In this document: one piece after another, positions 1-8,741 of the stretch
Layout: each line of letters opens with the position of its first letter
Numbering within the stretch: position 1 is the first letter of the stretch
NCBI GenBank assembly: GCA_025963775.1
Contig: JAOQAD010000032.1
Location: 1 to 64,000 of the forward strand
DNA from: Bacteroidota bacterium
GTDB taxonomy: Bacteria; Bacteroidota; Bacteroidia; 2-12-FULL-35-15
Direction: 5' to 3'
Length of the DNA stretch: 64,000 bases
Position numbers and translations under genes: made by a program
Notes under the pieces: model-generated
What the model was told of the DNA's origin: nothing
Database searches by the model: none
The model's input: only the letters and a program-made list of their open reading frames with translations

Positions 1-681
1 TTCTGAAAAAAGTGAAACATTTGAAGTGAAATAATCTGTCAAAACAATATTTTTTTCTCTTATGTTAATATGGTCGCGAATGTAAAAGATCTTATCTTTT
101 CCTGAATATTTTGTTTCAGGGCTTGAGTGAAAAAAAAGTGTCTTCAGTCTCGGCTGCTTTTTAAACAGATCCAATAGCTGCTCCCTTGGCGCCGAAAGAT
201 ATGGAACCACAAGGGTTATGGATTCAACCCTTGTATCATTAAATGAGGTTAAGAAAGAAAAGATCTCATCATATTCAATTGCCTCAGGAAAATTTATCTG
301 GTAATCCTTACATATCAATTCTTCAAATTGAGGCAATGTCTTTTTAAAAAAAAACCGGATCTCATCATTCTCTTTATGAAGATCGATCTGAGCGTTTGTG
401 ACTGTTGCAAAATGATCCCAGTATAAGCTGAGCGCGGGAAACTGGTCAGCTGCTTTCTTGGTGGTGTATACGCCCCAGTTATCCTCAACCAATCCGTCCA
501 GGTAGCTTTTAAAATCGGGATTGCAATCACTGAGCGGAATTTTATTATTATTTGATTGCATCAGATCTGAAAAAGAGTTGGGCACCAGGATATACCGGTT
601 CCTCTGAAGGTCGTATATGGCAGACCTTAAAAATCCTTTTACCGTGACGCAATTAGAAAATTGCATGAAAATTTCCTTCAT
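1..681 (-). CDS. gwsS: Grasp-with-spasm system SPASM-type peptide maturase (GwsS-like), N-terminal 227 aa, truncated at left window edge
   Basis: My own translation of the minus strand from ATG at 681 is open to position 1: MKEIFMQFSNCVTVKGFLRSAIYDLQRNRYILVPNSFSDLMQ...SLFSE. The 'NC..VKG..RS.IYDLQR..Y..VPN' N-terminus is typical of SPASM/grasp-with-spasm maturases, and the gene is adjacent to the ATP-grasp partner. Not in the ORF track because no stop codon lies in the window. Confidence 0.8.
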   Translation of the reverse strand, partial: MKEIFMQFSNCVTVKGFLRSAIYDLQRNRYILVPNSFSDLMQSNNNKIPLSDCNPDFKSYLDGLVEDNWGVYTTKKAADQFPALSLYWDHFATVTNAQIDLHKENDEIRFFFKKTLPQFEELICKDYQINFPEAIEYDEIFSFLTSFNDTRVESITLVVPYLSAPREQLLDLFKKQPRLKTLFFHSSPETKYSGKDKIFYIRDHINIREKNIVLTDYFTSNVSLFSE

Positions 682-708
682 AAAATTTTTATTATTCCCA
701 TTTCAGGC

Positions 709-903
709 CTATTTCAGATAAGCAGTTAATGGTTTTGATAAGGAAGTGAACTCAAAATAGAGCAATCTGTATTTAGGATGGACTTTATCTCCCGCCTTTT
801 GTGCACCCTTATGAAGACTATTATATGAGGATACAGCGAAATTCTGCTGACTCAGGGGAAGTTTACTAAAGCTTTTCTTCAGGTAATTATTTACATCTTC
901 CAT
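709..903 (-). CDS. Small hypothetical protein (64 aa) between gwsG and gwsS, overlapping the gwsG 3' end
   Basis: ATG at 903 overlaps the end of the upstream ORF (stop at 887) by 17 nt, same strand, suggesting translational coupling. Confidence 0.6.
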   Translation of the reverse strand: MEDVNNYLKKSFSKLPLSQQNFAVSSYNSLHKGAQKAGDKVHPKYRLLYFEFTSLSKPLTAYLK

Positions 904-1882
904 TCGTAAGTGTTTCCATTATTAATTTTTCCAGGTAATAATTGCATGGATAAGACACCATAGAGAACTGTCCAACCGGGTTTATCTCCAGGAAAACATA
1001 TTCATCATCCACAGTATAAATAAGATCAAGAGAACCCGAGTTAAGACCTAATTCCTTAAATAGCTGCTTCAGCTTTTCTTCTAATTCGGAAGGAAGTTGA
1101 AATGGAATTGTTCTGTTGGGGCTTTCCTGATCATAATTCCGAAAGTCGGAGAGTGTTTTATCCGAAGCTTGCGAAAATATAGCCATTGAGTAAAATTTAC
1201 CGTTCAGAAAAAAGCTCCGGACCTCAAATAATTTCTGGATTTTTTTCTGTACAAGGGTTGGAAATATTTCATGATCAGCTACTGATAAGGTTTCAGCTGT
1301 AACAGTGGAAGTATAATTAGTGTACCTTGTTTTGTTATACTCTATGGAGTTAATTTCATGATAGGGCTTTGTTATCAGCTCCTCTTTTAACAGAAGATCT
1401 CCTATCCTTGTCTTGTCGGCAAGAATGTAAGTACCGGGAATCGCTATACCTAAGTTCCTGGCTTTTAAAAGCACTATTAACTTATTTACATTTTGTTGCT
1501 TATAGTTCCCTATAATATTCAGATTTAATGCAAAGGGGAATTCTGCTACGTAATCAATTAGAGTTTCATGATGTCTTAGCATCGACTGCTCAATCATATC
1601 AAGCAATGGATCTTCCTGATCATTTAACCTTTTAGAATCACAATTCGCAAATTTTAAATGTCCGTGCCAGATCCATACCCCGCTATAATCAGACAACTTA
1701 GTCCTTATGCCATAATTTTTAAGCTCCAGTTCAATATCAATTTTATCATTGGTTAACTGGATTTCGTGCAAAACAATATCATCAGAATATGGATTGATTC
1801 TGTGAAACGGGATTCCTCTTGAATCTATCCAATCAATTACTGCGTTGGGAGTACCGAAAACATGCGAAAGAATTAACAGCAT
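887..1882 (-). CDS. gwsG: Grasp-with-spasm system ATP-grasp peptide maturase (GwsG-like)
   Basis: 331 aa; C-terminal ATP-grasp signature 'SGSLDLIYTVDDEYVFLEINPVGQFSMVSYPCNYYLEKLI'; N-terminal 'FGTPNAVIDWI...PFHRIN' as in graspetide ligases. Confidence 0.88.
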   Translation of the reverse strand: MLLILSHVFGTPNAVIDWIDSRGIPFHRINPYSDDIVLHEIQLTNDKIDIELELKNYGIRTKLSDYSGVWIWHGHLKFANCDSKRLNDQEDPLLDMIEQSMLRHHETLIDYVAEFPFALNLNIIGNYKQQNVNKLIVLLKARNLGIAIPGTYILADKTRIGDLLLKEELITKPYHEINSIEYNKTRYTNYTSTVTAETLSVADHEIFPTLVQKKIQKLFEVRSFFLNGKFYSMAIFSQASDKTLSDFRNYDQESPNRTIPFQLPSELEEKLKQLFKELGLNSGSLDLIYTVDDEYVFLEINPVGQFSMVSYPCNYYLEKLIMETLTNGRCK

Positions 1883-1891
1883 TCGCCGGAA

Positions 1892-2125
1892 TTATTTACG
1901 TCCCCCACTCATGAACCAGTGATCATAATCGGTGTGATAATCGCCGCAATCATATTGGCCGGTACCGTCGCTGCTCATATTCCCATCCGTACCTACCCAA
2001 ACAGAAGAGTCTTCGGTTCCGTATTCGGTCCTGGCAATGTAAAATTTATTACCTGGAGAATTTTTTATATCAAACGTCTTTTTAAATAAGGAGCAGTTCC
2101 CATGTGGTGTTTCTATTGCTTTCAT
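1892..2125 (-). CDS. Candidate ribosomally synthesised precursor peptide (77 aa) for the grasp-with-spasm enzymes
   Basis: Short ORF immediately upstream of gwsG (9 nt gap); C-terminal half rich in D/E/S/T/G (GTEDSSVWVGTDGNMSSDGTGQYDCGDYHTDYDHWF), suited to ATP-grasp ester/amide cyclisation. Confidence 0.65.
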   Translation of the reverse strand: MKAIETPHGNCSLFKKTFDIKNSPGNKFYIARTEYGTEDSSVWVGTDGNMSSDGTGQYDCGDYHTDYDHWFMSGGRK

Positions 2126-2171
2126 TTTTGTTACTGTTTCCTTTACACAGCAAGGTTTTAAATTTAATTAA

Positions 2172-2969
2172 TTATGCCACATAATTCCAGTTCATTGCCT
2201 CTGCAGTAACTACAAAAGATTCGGCCACCTGGGTGGAGGCCAAGAGTGAATATCCCGGAGCCAGATTCAAATTTTCAAAGTTAATGACACAGCAAAAGCT
2301 TTCAGCCGAGGCTGATTTATTCACATACGGCACAGGCACTTCCTTAAATAATTTTTTATTAGAGCTTGTGTCCTGTATGAATAATCTTACCATACCCGGG
2401 CTCGTACTAACCAAGGCTTTTATTGTTACAGCCTCTACCTTACAGCCCTTAAACCCGCCACCGCTTGTTCCTGCTGTAAGTACTGTACCGAGGGTACCTG
2501 TGCCATCGAGGTTGCTGTTCGCGGTTGAAATTGTTCCTATACCAGTGGCCGCAGTGTATTGCGTTGTATCCGTACGCACTGAACTTCCATAATAAGCCCA
2601 GTCAAGGCCAAATGCAATTACATTATAAGTCTGCCCAAGATTGGTGGAAGCCTTTAACACATAACCGGATTTCAGGTTAAGGTCAAGGCCTATCGTTTTC
2701 TCAAACGTTGCATCCCTGGAACTTTTAGTCGTTGCAGGGATTTCAATCTCCCCTATCGCTCTTGTATTGGTACCGTCATATATGAATAACCTCACCATGC
2801 CGATAGCTGTAATATCTCCCTGCGCTTTAATAGTCAATGTTTTTACAAGTGTTCCGTTAGATGCGCCTGTAATTACGGAACCCATTGTCCCTGTGCCATC
2901 AAGCTCGGCATTTGCCGTTGAGATGGTAACCATGCCTGTATTACCGGTATATTGTGTTTCTTCTGCCAT
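2172..2969 (-). CDS. Protein with two tandem copies of a ~130-aa beta-rich repeat domain (unknown function)
   Basis: Internal repeat: 'TQYTGNTGMVTISTANAELDGTGTMGSVITG...MVRLFIYDG...FGLDWAYYG' and 'TQYTAATGIGTISTANSNLDGTGTLGTVLTAG...MVRLFIQD...AEAMNWNY'. Confidence 0.85.
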   Translation of the reverse strand: MAEETQYTGNTGMVTISTANAELDGTGTMGSVITGASNGTLVKTLTIKAQGDITAIGMVRLFIYDGTNTRAIGEIEIPATTKSSRDATFEKTIGLDLNLKSGYVLKASTNLGQTYNVIAFGLDWAYYGSSVRTDTTQYTAATGIGTISTANSNLDGTGTLGTVLTAGTSGGGFKGCKVEAVTIKALVSTSPGMVRLFIQDTSSNKKLFKEVPVPYVNKSASAESFCCVINFENLNLAPGYSLLASTQVAESFVVTAEAMNWNYVA

Positions 2970-3011
2970 GATCTTATTTTATTAATTATACTTCATTTCC
3001 TTCCAGGATAC

Positions 3012-3815
3012 TTAGGCCGGATATTTCCAATCCCTTGCATCAACCATAATATGAAAAGAATTGGCAAGTTCAGTTGAGACTAAAATCTTGTAACCTGCCT
3101 GAATCTGCAAGCCAGCCGGAAAATTTATTTGCTGAACAAAACTTCTTGCTGTAGAAGACTTCGTGATGATCGGAACAGCAATTTCCGTTAAAAGCTTAGT
3201 TCCCGAGCCGGTATCCTGTACAAACAAGCGTACCATACCATCCGCTGTTGTGCTTACAATTGCTTTTATGGTTATCGAGTCTATAATGCACCCTTTCCAT
3301 CCTGAACCAGAAGCGCCCGCGGTTAAGGCCGTACCATATGTTCCCGTTGTCCCATCAAGGTTCGAGTTTGCGGTAGAGATAAGTACAGTTCCTGTATTTG
3401 CAGTGTAATTAGTACTTTCAGGCCTTACCGAACTTGAGTAATATGCCCAGTCTAGTCCCTCCGCAATTACATTGAATGTTTCTGCTTTTTCAGTTGAAGC
3501 CTTCAATATATCTCCCGACTGCAGCGACAGATCAATGTCAATTGCCTTTTCAAATGTTTCATCTATCGTGGATTTGGTGACTGATGCCACTTCGATTTCC
3601 GCAATAAGTCGTGTTGTAGTACCATTGTACACAAACAATCTTAACATTCCCTCCGTAGTATTGGTAGTTGCTTTAAAGTAAACCCTTTTTACCCAGGTTC
3701 CATTTGCCGCTGCTGTAAGAACAGTACCTAAAGTCCCCGTTCCATCCAGGTTGGTATTTGCTGTTGAAATTGCTACCATCCCTGTATTGGCGGTATATTG
3801 CGTTTCTGCTGCCAT
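3012..3815 (-). CDS. Protein with two tandem copies of the same ~130-aa domain
   Basis: Internal repeat with motifs ISTAN.NLDG.GT, M(L/V)RLFV, ST..A..F.....DW.Y; paralogous to 2172..2969. Confidence 0.85.
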   Translation of the reverse strand: MAAETQYTANTGMVAISTANTNLDGTGTLGTVLTAAANGTWVKRVYFKATTNTTEGMLRLFVYNGTTTRLIAEIEVASVTKSTIDETFEKAIDIDLSLQSGDILKASTEKAETFNVIAEGLDWAYYSSSVRPESTNYTANTGTVLISTANSNLDGTTGTYGTALTAGASGSGWKGCIIDSITIKAIVSTTADGMVRLFVQDTGSGTKLLTEIAVPIITKSSTARSFVQQINFPAGLQIQAGYKILVSTELANSFHIMVDARDWKYPA

Positions 3816-3850
3816 AGTTATAATTTTTAGTTAATTATTTTTATATTAAT

Positions 3851-4246
3851 TTAGTATGCCCAGTTTAGTCCTTCCGCAATCACGTAAAAAGTATCCGCTT
3901 TTTCAGTTGAAGCATACAGGATATCCCCGCTTTTTAATGTATATCCTATATTTACAATTGTTGAAAAACTATGTGTCTTTGATGACTGTGTAACAGCCGG
4001 TATATTCACTTCCGTAAGCAGATAGGCAATACCTTTGGCGCCTCCTGCAAAAGGCATAATATAAATCCTTACAATACCTCTCGTGGTATTTCCCAACGCC
4101 TTAATAATTACACTTTTTACAAATGTTCCATTGGAGGCCCCTGTTATCACACTTGAAATCGAACCTGTGCCATCCAGGTTACTGTTCGCAGTTGAAATAG
4201 TTGCCCACTTCGTACTTGCTGTATATTTGACCCGTTCGTTTATCAT
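3851..4246 (-). CDS. Single-copy version of the ~130-aa domain
   Basis: MINERVKYTAS...ATISTANSNLDGTGSISSVITGASNGTFVKSVIIKALGNTTRGIVRIYI...ASTEKADTFYVIAEGLNWAY. Confidence 0.85.
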   Translation of the reverse strand: MINERVKYTASTKWATISTANSNLDGTGSISSVITGASNGTFVKSVIIKALGNTTRGIVRIYIMPFAGGAKGIAYLLTEVNIPAVTQSSKTHSFSTIVNIGYTLKSGDILYASTEKADTFYVIAEGLNWAY

Positions 4247-4274
4247 CTTTTATAGCGAATAAATACCTTTCTTA

Positions 4275-4664
4275 TTAATACTGCCAATCCAGGCCTTCTG
4301 CTGTTACATGAAAAGACTCTGCATTCTCAGTTGACACATCAAGGGTATAGGAGTTTTCCAGGTTATAATTCAAATCGAGGGTAACACTGAAGCTTGGATC
4401 TATTGCTGACTTTGTTACATAAGGAACGGGGATTTCCGTAAGCAGAGCCGTTGCCCCGTGAAATACATTATGTCTCACAAATATGCGGATCATTCCAAGG
4501 GTGGTATTCCCTATTGCTTTAATTGTCAGGCTTCGTACCAGAGTCCCGTTAAAAGAACCGATCATCAGTGTCCCGAAAGCCCCTGATCCATCAAGATTAG
4601 GGTTTGCTGTATCAATTAACGCTTCGCTCGATACCGCAGTATATTGAACCCGTTCGTTTATCAT
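4275..4664 (-). CDS. Single-copy version of the ~130-aa domain; first gene of the operon
   Basis: MINERVQYTAVSSEALIDTANPNLDGSGAFGTLMIGSFNGTLVRSLTIKAIGNTTLGMIRIFV...STENAESFHVTAEGLDWQY. Confidence 0.85.
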   Translation of the reverse strand: MINERVQYTAVSSEALIDTANPNLDGSGAFGTLMIGSFNGTLVRSLTIKAIGNTTLGMIRIFVRHNVFHGATALLTEIPVPYVTKSAIDPSFSVTLDLNYNLENSYTLDVSTENAESFHVTAEGLDWQY

Positions 4665-4746
4665 GTCCGAAAAAAAATTAGAAATGTTCTAAAGCAAATT
4701 AACAACTTTACAATGCTATCGCGAAAGGGTAAAAACACCAGTTTTC

Positions 4747-4774
4747 ATAAGATGGGTATTTATACCCATCTTAT
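4747..4774. promoter_or_regulatory. Perfect 28-bp inverted repeat (13-bp arms, TT spacer) in a divergent intergenic region
   Basis: ATAAGATGGGTAT-TT-ATACCCATCTTAT read directly. Confidence 0.6.
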
Positions 4775-4813
4775 TTGTTCCTGGAAAATCATCTTGTATT
4801 TTTACACGGCTTT

Positions 4814-5479
4814 ATGAAAAAATCACGCAGGATATTTTACACTTTCTTATGCATTTCCTTTGCCGGTTTGCTTTTCGCACACACACACTTCTGCTATAAT
4901 ACTTTTTACAAGCCTGCACGCCTGTATGCGGCGGCAGTTGAAGAAAGGCCGCTCGATGCCATCATAGTTCCCGGCATTCCCAGCAATGGTGGCAAATGGG
5001 GCTTTATCATGAAATGGCGTGTTTGCTGGTCGGTTTATTTATACAAAACAGGCATCACAAAAAATATTATTTATTCCGGGGGCGCTGTTTACACACCCTA
5101 TACCGAAGCTGTGATCATGGCGCTGTACGCGGAAAAGATGGGGGTTCCCAAAGAGCATATTTTTACGGAAACAAAAGCGGAGCACACCACAGAAAATCTT
5201 TTTTATTCCTGGCAGCTGGCCACTAACAAAGGCTTTAAGAAGATTGGCTTTGCAACAGATCCTTTTCAATCGCTGAAGATCGAGCCCTACATAAAAAGAT
5301 TCGGATTGGATGTGCGGCTTGTGCCCAGCGTGATCAGCATCATGGAGCACTTGCAGGTAAAGGAGTATAACATTGATTCATACAAGGCCTACCAGCCAGG
5401 CTTTAAATCCATCCGCGAGCGTGAAACGGAGGAAGAACAGGAATTTTATTCGAGAGGCGGAAGAATAAAAGTGAAGTGA
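4814..5479 (+). CDS. YdcF/ElyC/SanA (DUF218) family membrane protein
   Basis: 'LDAIIVPGIPS...ITKNIIYSGGAVYTPYTEAVIMALYAEKMGVPKEHIFTETKAEHTTENL' is the DUF218 pattern; start placed at internal ATG before the MKKSRR signal anchor. Confidence 0.8.
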   Translation: MKKSRRIFYTFLCISFAGLLFAHTHFCYNTFYKPARLYAAAVEERPLDAIIVPGIPSNGGKWGFIMKWRVCWSVYLYKTGITKNIIYSGGAVYTPYTEAVIMALYAEKMGVPKEHIFTETKAEHTTENLFYSWQLATNKGFKKIGFATDPFQSLKIEPYIKRFGLDVRLVPSVISIMEHLQVKEYNIDSYKAYQPGFKSIRERETEEEQEFYSRGGRIKVK

Positions 5480-5547
5480 ACGATATAGTGCCGGCAGCAT
5501 GTACTCCCTCCTTTCAGGAGGGCCGGGGTGGTACTTCAACTAAAAAA

Positions 5548-5573
5548 TCCTCCAGGCTCAAAAACCCGGAGGA
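5548..5573. terminator. Bidirectional rho-independent terminator candidate between convergent genes
   Basis: TCCTCCAGG-ctcaaaaa-CCCGGAGGA imperfect stem, A-run before and T-run after. Confidence 0.6.
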
Positions 5574-5595
5574 CCATTTTTATAAAAGTTCTTTT

Positions 5596-5961
5596 TTATT
5601 TTTTAGAAAGATCCGTGATCTCAGCCGGCATCCCAACTGTGCAGCCCGCAGGATTCGGCATTTTCAAGGGATGATAGTTGAAGGTGATCTCCAGTCCGTC
5701 CATATCGTATTCGCTCGCCAGCTTATCTTTCGGGATAAGCGTCACTTCAGTGCCATCCTTCATAAAAACAATGACCGTTGAACAGCCCGCCGACCTGTAT
5801 TTATGCGATACTTTGCCTGTAGTGGTTCCTGCAGCTGTTGCCATGGATGCTGTGCCCGTTGTTGAAGATGTTGATGAAGCAGAAGAAGAAGTGCTCTTTT
5901 TTGATTTGCATGCTGTAACTGCCATAACGCTGACCAGCAGCAGGAAGATGTATTTTTTCAT
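5596..5961 (-). CDS. Small Ser/Thr-rich lipoprotein, unknown function
   Basis: MKKYIFLLLVSVMAVTAC lipobox; start moved to the ATG at 5961. Confidence 0.65.
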   Translation of the reverse strand: MKKYIFLLLVSVMAVTACKSKKSTSSSASSTSSTTGTASMATAAGTTTGKVSHKYRSAGCSTVIVFMKDGTEVTLIPKDKLASEYDMDGLEITFNYHPLKMPNPAGCTVGMPAEITDLSKK

Positions 5962-6043
5962 AGAAGGGGGTTTAAAATCAAAGCACCCATGCATATTTCA
6001 TTCCATGAATGAATTGCATGAGTGCTTTGACAGATTCTCTTGA

Positions 6044-7930
6044 TTATTTAGTAACTACTAATTTAACAACACGCTGGAAGCTGGTATTTACTTTACCAAC
6101 CCTTACCAGGTATGTTCCGCTTGCTAAATTATCAATATTGAAAGACGCTTCCACAGAAGTTCCATTTGTCATTACCTGTTTTCCGGTGATCTGTTTACCG
6201 TTAACATCAAACAGGTCAACCACCAACTCGCCCTCAACATTCAGGTTTTCACCTTTAACTGTGATCTCGTTGTTCGACTGGTATGCAGTTACCGTGTTGA
6301 TATGGCTTTCTTCCTCTGCAATTCCCGTAGCACATGTTGGCAAACGGAAAGAGTAGATCCATGTTCTCGGAGAGCCTGAAGTTCCTGATCCGCCGATGTA
6401 TTCGCAGGTATGCCAGAAGGTTAATCCGTCAGGGTCAAGTGAGGTTTGTGAATAATCACCAAAACGGTTCACAGTGGTTTGTGATGCAGTTCCTGCTTTC
6501 ACAAAGGTTTCTGCCATAGTCATTTGCCCCAACGGGTCGGAGGCACATCTTCCTGTATAGCATAAGCTCGGGTAACCGATGTCTGTTGTAGAAGTGGTGG
6601 AAGCCGAACGTGCATAGCACAATGCAATCGCGCCATTGTCGTCCATCGCCATACTTCCCACCCAGCGGGTTTTTGTATCCGGCTGGTAAATACCTTCCTG
6701 GTATACTGTCCATACTCCCGGGGTTGCAGTGTTCTCACGCAATTCCACCCATTTGATAGCTCTCTGGCGTGGTGTTGCAGTAATAAGCACACCCCAGTTC
6801 AGTAAAATAGTGTTGTAACCGGTCCATCTCCTGTATTGCGCGCGGTATGTCGCAACTCCCCCGATACCATCCAGCATGGAGGTAGTAGATGGCTGAGGCA
6901 CATCGTTCCAGCTTGAGTTATAGGTCCCGTTGAATGCAGTGGTAGTGATCTGTGTAGCAGGCGTGATCGTTAATGTTGGAGTTGTTGGCGTCCAGTTCAC
7001 AGTTGCTTTGCAATATTTAACACCATCCACAGCACCTGTCCAGGAATTATCAGTGAACCAGAAGAACGGGCATGGTGTTGCAGCAGGAGGCAAACCACCG
7101 TCAGCATCAGCTGCAAGAGGGCACCAGAAGCCTGAAGTCGTACCCACGGTAAACGTAGCAGTTACAGAACGTGCAGAAGCAGTTCCCGCGAGCATTGCCG
7201 CACGTTCAAAGACGTATAAACGTCCGCCCTGGTTGGAGGTCATGTAATAGCCATCGCCCCAGATAGAGAATTTTAAATAGTCAGGAAATTGCGCGGAAGT
7301 ATAAGTGTATGTGTAATACGTGCCTGTCGGATCCGGCGAAGTGGAAATAGCAATATACACATAATTGATGCTGCCTGTTCCATTTTGCCCGAACTGCGCA
7401 AGGAACCAGCGGTCAGCATACCTGTCGTACATACAGATCGGATCGCCGAGGTTACCTGTTGCCGGGGACCACAGCGCACCGATGTTCTTAGGAGCCATCA
7501 ATGTAGCTCCTGTTGTTTTGTTGAATACTTTGAAAGGGGTTGCATTTACAGCCTGTACATAATGATTAGGGCCGGCAGCACCGCTTGGATCAGGAGGATA
7601 TCCGCCACCGCTTTGTCCTGCAAATGAAGCTATCGGCGCAGAAGGGGAACGGTCGCCTTGCCTGGTCTGGATGGAAGAAGGATCATTGCCATAAGCAGCG
7701 CCATCTTTTTCATAGGTGAAATCAAACTTCGGAGTGCGGCGTTGCTCGCGGTCCTTTGTTTCTTCCTTTTCATAAAGATTGTCGGTTTCTTCAAAATCCG
7801 GCAGTTCGCTCAGCGGTTTTGAAATGTGGAAATCGATTGGATAAAGCACCTCAGATCCGCTGTTAACGCCATTCTGGGCCGTGATCATTGCAGATGAGAA
7901 TACTCCACAAAGTAGTAGAATTTTTTTCAT
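6044..7930 (-). CDS. Secreted protein with T9SS type A sorting domain
   Basis: Signal peptide; C-terminal 'VVDLFDVNGKQITGKQ...NIDNLASGTYLVRVG...FQRVVKLVVTK' typical of T9SS type A. Confidence 0.88.
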   Translation of the reverse strand: MKKILLLCGVFSSAMITAQNGVNSGSEVLYPIDFHISKPLSELPDFEETDNLYEKEETKDREQRRTPKFDFTYEKDGAAYGNDPSSIQTRQGDRSPSAPIASFAGQSGGGYPPDPSGAAGPNHYVQAVNATPFKVFNKTTGATLMAPKNIGALWSPATGNLGDPICMYDRYADRWFLAQFGQNGTGSINYVYIAISTSPDPTGTYYTYTYTSAQFPDYLKFSIWGDGYYMTSNQGGRLYVFERAAMLAGTASARSVTATFTVGTTSGFWCPLAADADGGLPPAATPCPFFWFTDNSWTGAVDGVKYCKATVNWTPTTPTLTITPATQITTTAFNGTYNSSWNDVPQPSTTSMLDGIGGVATYRAQYRRWTGYNTILLNWGVLITATPRQRAIKWVELRENTATPGVWTVYQEGIYQPDTKTRWVGSMAMDDNGAIALCYARSASTTSTTDIGYPSLCYTGRCASDPLGQMTMAETFVKAGTASQTTVNRFGDYSQTSLDPDGLTFWHTCEYIGGSGTSGSPRTWIYSFRLPTCATGIAEEESHINTVTAYQSNNEITVKGENLNVEGELVVDLFDVNGKQITGKQVMTNGTSVEASFNIDNLASGTYLVRVGKVNTSFQRVVKLVVTK

Positions 7931-8095
7931 GGGGGGAACAATTAAAATTATTATTTTGCTTAGAGAAACTTAAATATTCTGCTAATATGCAGATATAAAA
8001 TGAAAAATCCAAAGAATGGAACAAAGTATTTGCTCCGCTCCGCTGCAATTATTTTAAGGAAGTGATCTGGTTTTTTTAAGAAAAAGACACCGGAT

Positions 8096-8509
8096 TTACT
8101 CGAGCTTCGGAAGCTCGATCTCATCCAGGACAATGAATGCAGAAGGGAATTCGGGCTGAACCTCTTTTAAGAACCTGTAAGCTTCGAGCTTGGTCCTGAA
8201 ATCGCCGACACGGATATTAAAATTGGGCTGGTCGTATTTTTCGTAAGCCGGAACATCCGGGAATTTTGCAATGAATTTTGCTTTTATTTCACGTGCTTTT
8301 GTTTTGTCGGATCCGAAATGGATCTTGATGCGGTAACCTTTCAGGTTCGACTTCGCATTCACCTCCACATGCTTCGCAACAAGATCCTTTATCTTGTAAT
8401 CCTGCACCAGCTCTATCTTTCCCGTGTCGGCAACGCTGGTTTGCGACCGTAATATCAAGGCGGAAAAAGAAAAGAAAACCAGTAAAAAGAAGGCTTTGAT
8501 CGTGCTCAT
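8096..8509 (-). CDS. SPOR-domain protein with signal peptide
   Basis: 'GYRIKIHFGSDKTKAREIKAKFIAKFPDVPAYEKYDQPNFNIRVGDFRTKLEAYRFLKEVQPEFPSAFIV' SPOR-type repeat. Confidence 0.8.
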   Translation of the reverse strand: MSTIKAFFLLVFFSFSALILRSQTSVADTGKIELVQDYKIKDLVAKHVEVNAKSNLKGYRIKIHFGSDKTKAREIKAKFIAKFPDVPAYEKYDQPNFNIRVGDFRTKLEAYRFLKEVQPEFPSAFIVLDEIELPKLE

Positions 8510-8741
8510 AGATTTGTATACGTGGCAAAGGTATTTAAATTACGTTCCGCAGCCAATCATCGTGCCTCATTTTATCAGAAATCTTACCGAAATAATTAAG
8601 CTTCATTTCGACAAAAGAATGAAAGCCCGGGATAAGTATTCCTTTTCACCGGGCAATTGGGGAGTATTTATTTTTAAGGGAAAAAGCAGGTTATTTAGAA
8701 TGAATATAAATTAAATGTTTTTTATAAAATTTTAACTTTTT

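Noticed and set aside
2233-3681. Plus-strand ORFs (119, 72, 81, 69 aa) opposite the repeat-domain genes
   Set aside because: Antisense to the six-copy domain; they resemble each other only because the sense strand is repeated.
5476-6043. Plus-strand ORFs 5476..5781 and 5678..6043
   Set aside because: Overlap the intergenic palindrome/terminator and lie antisense to the lipoprotein gene.
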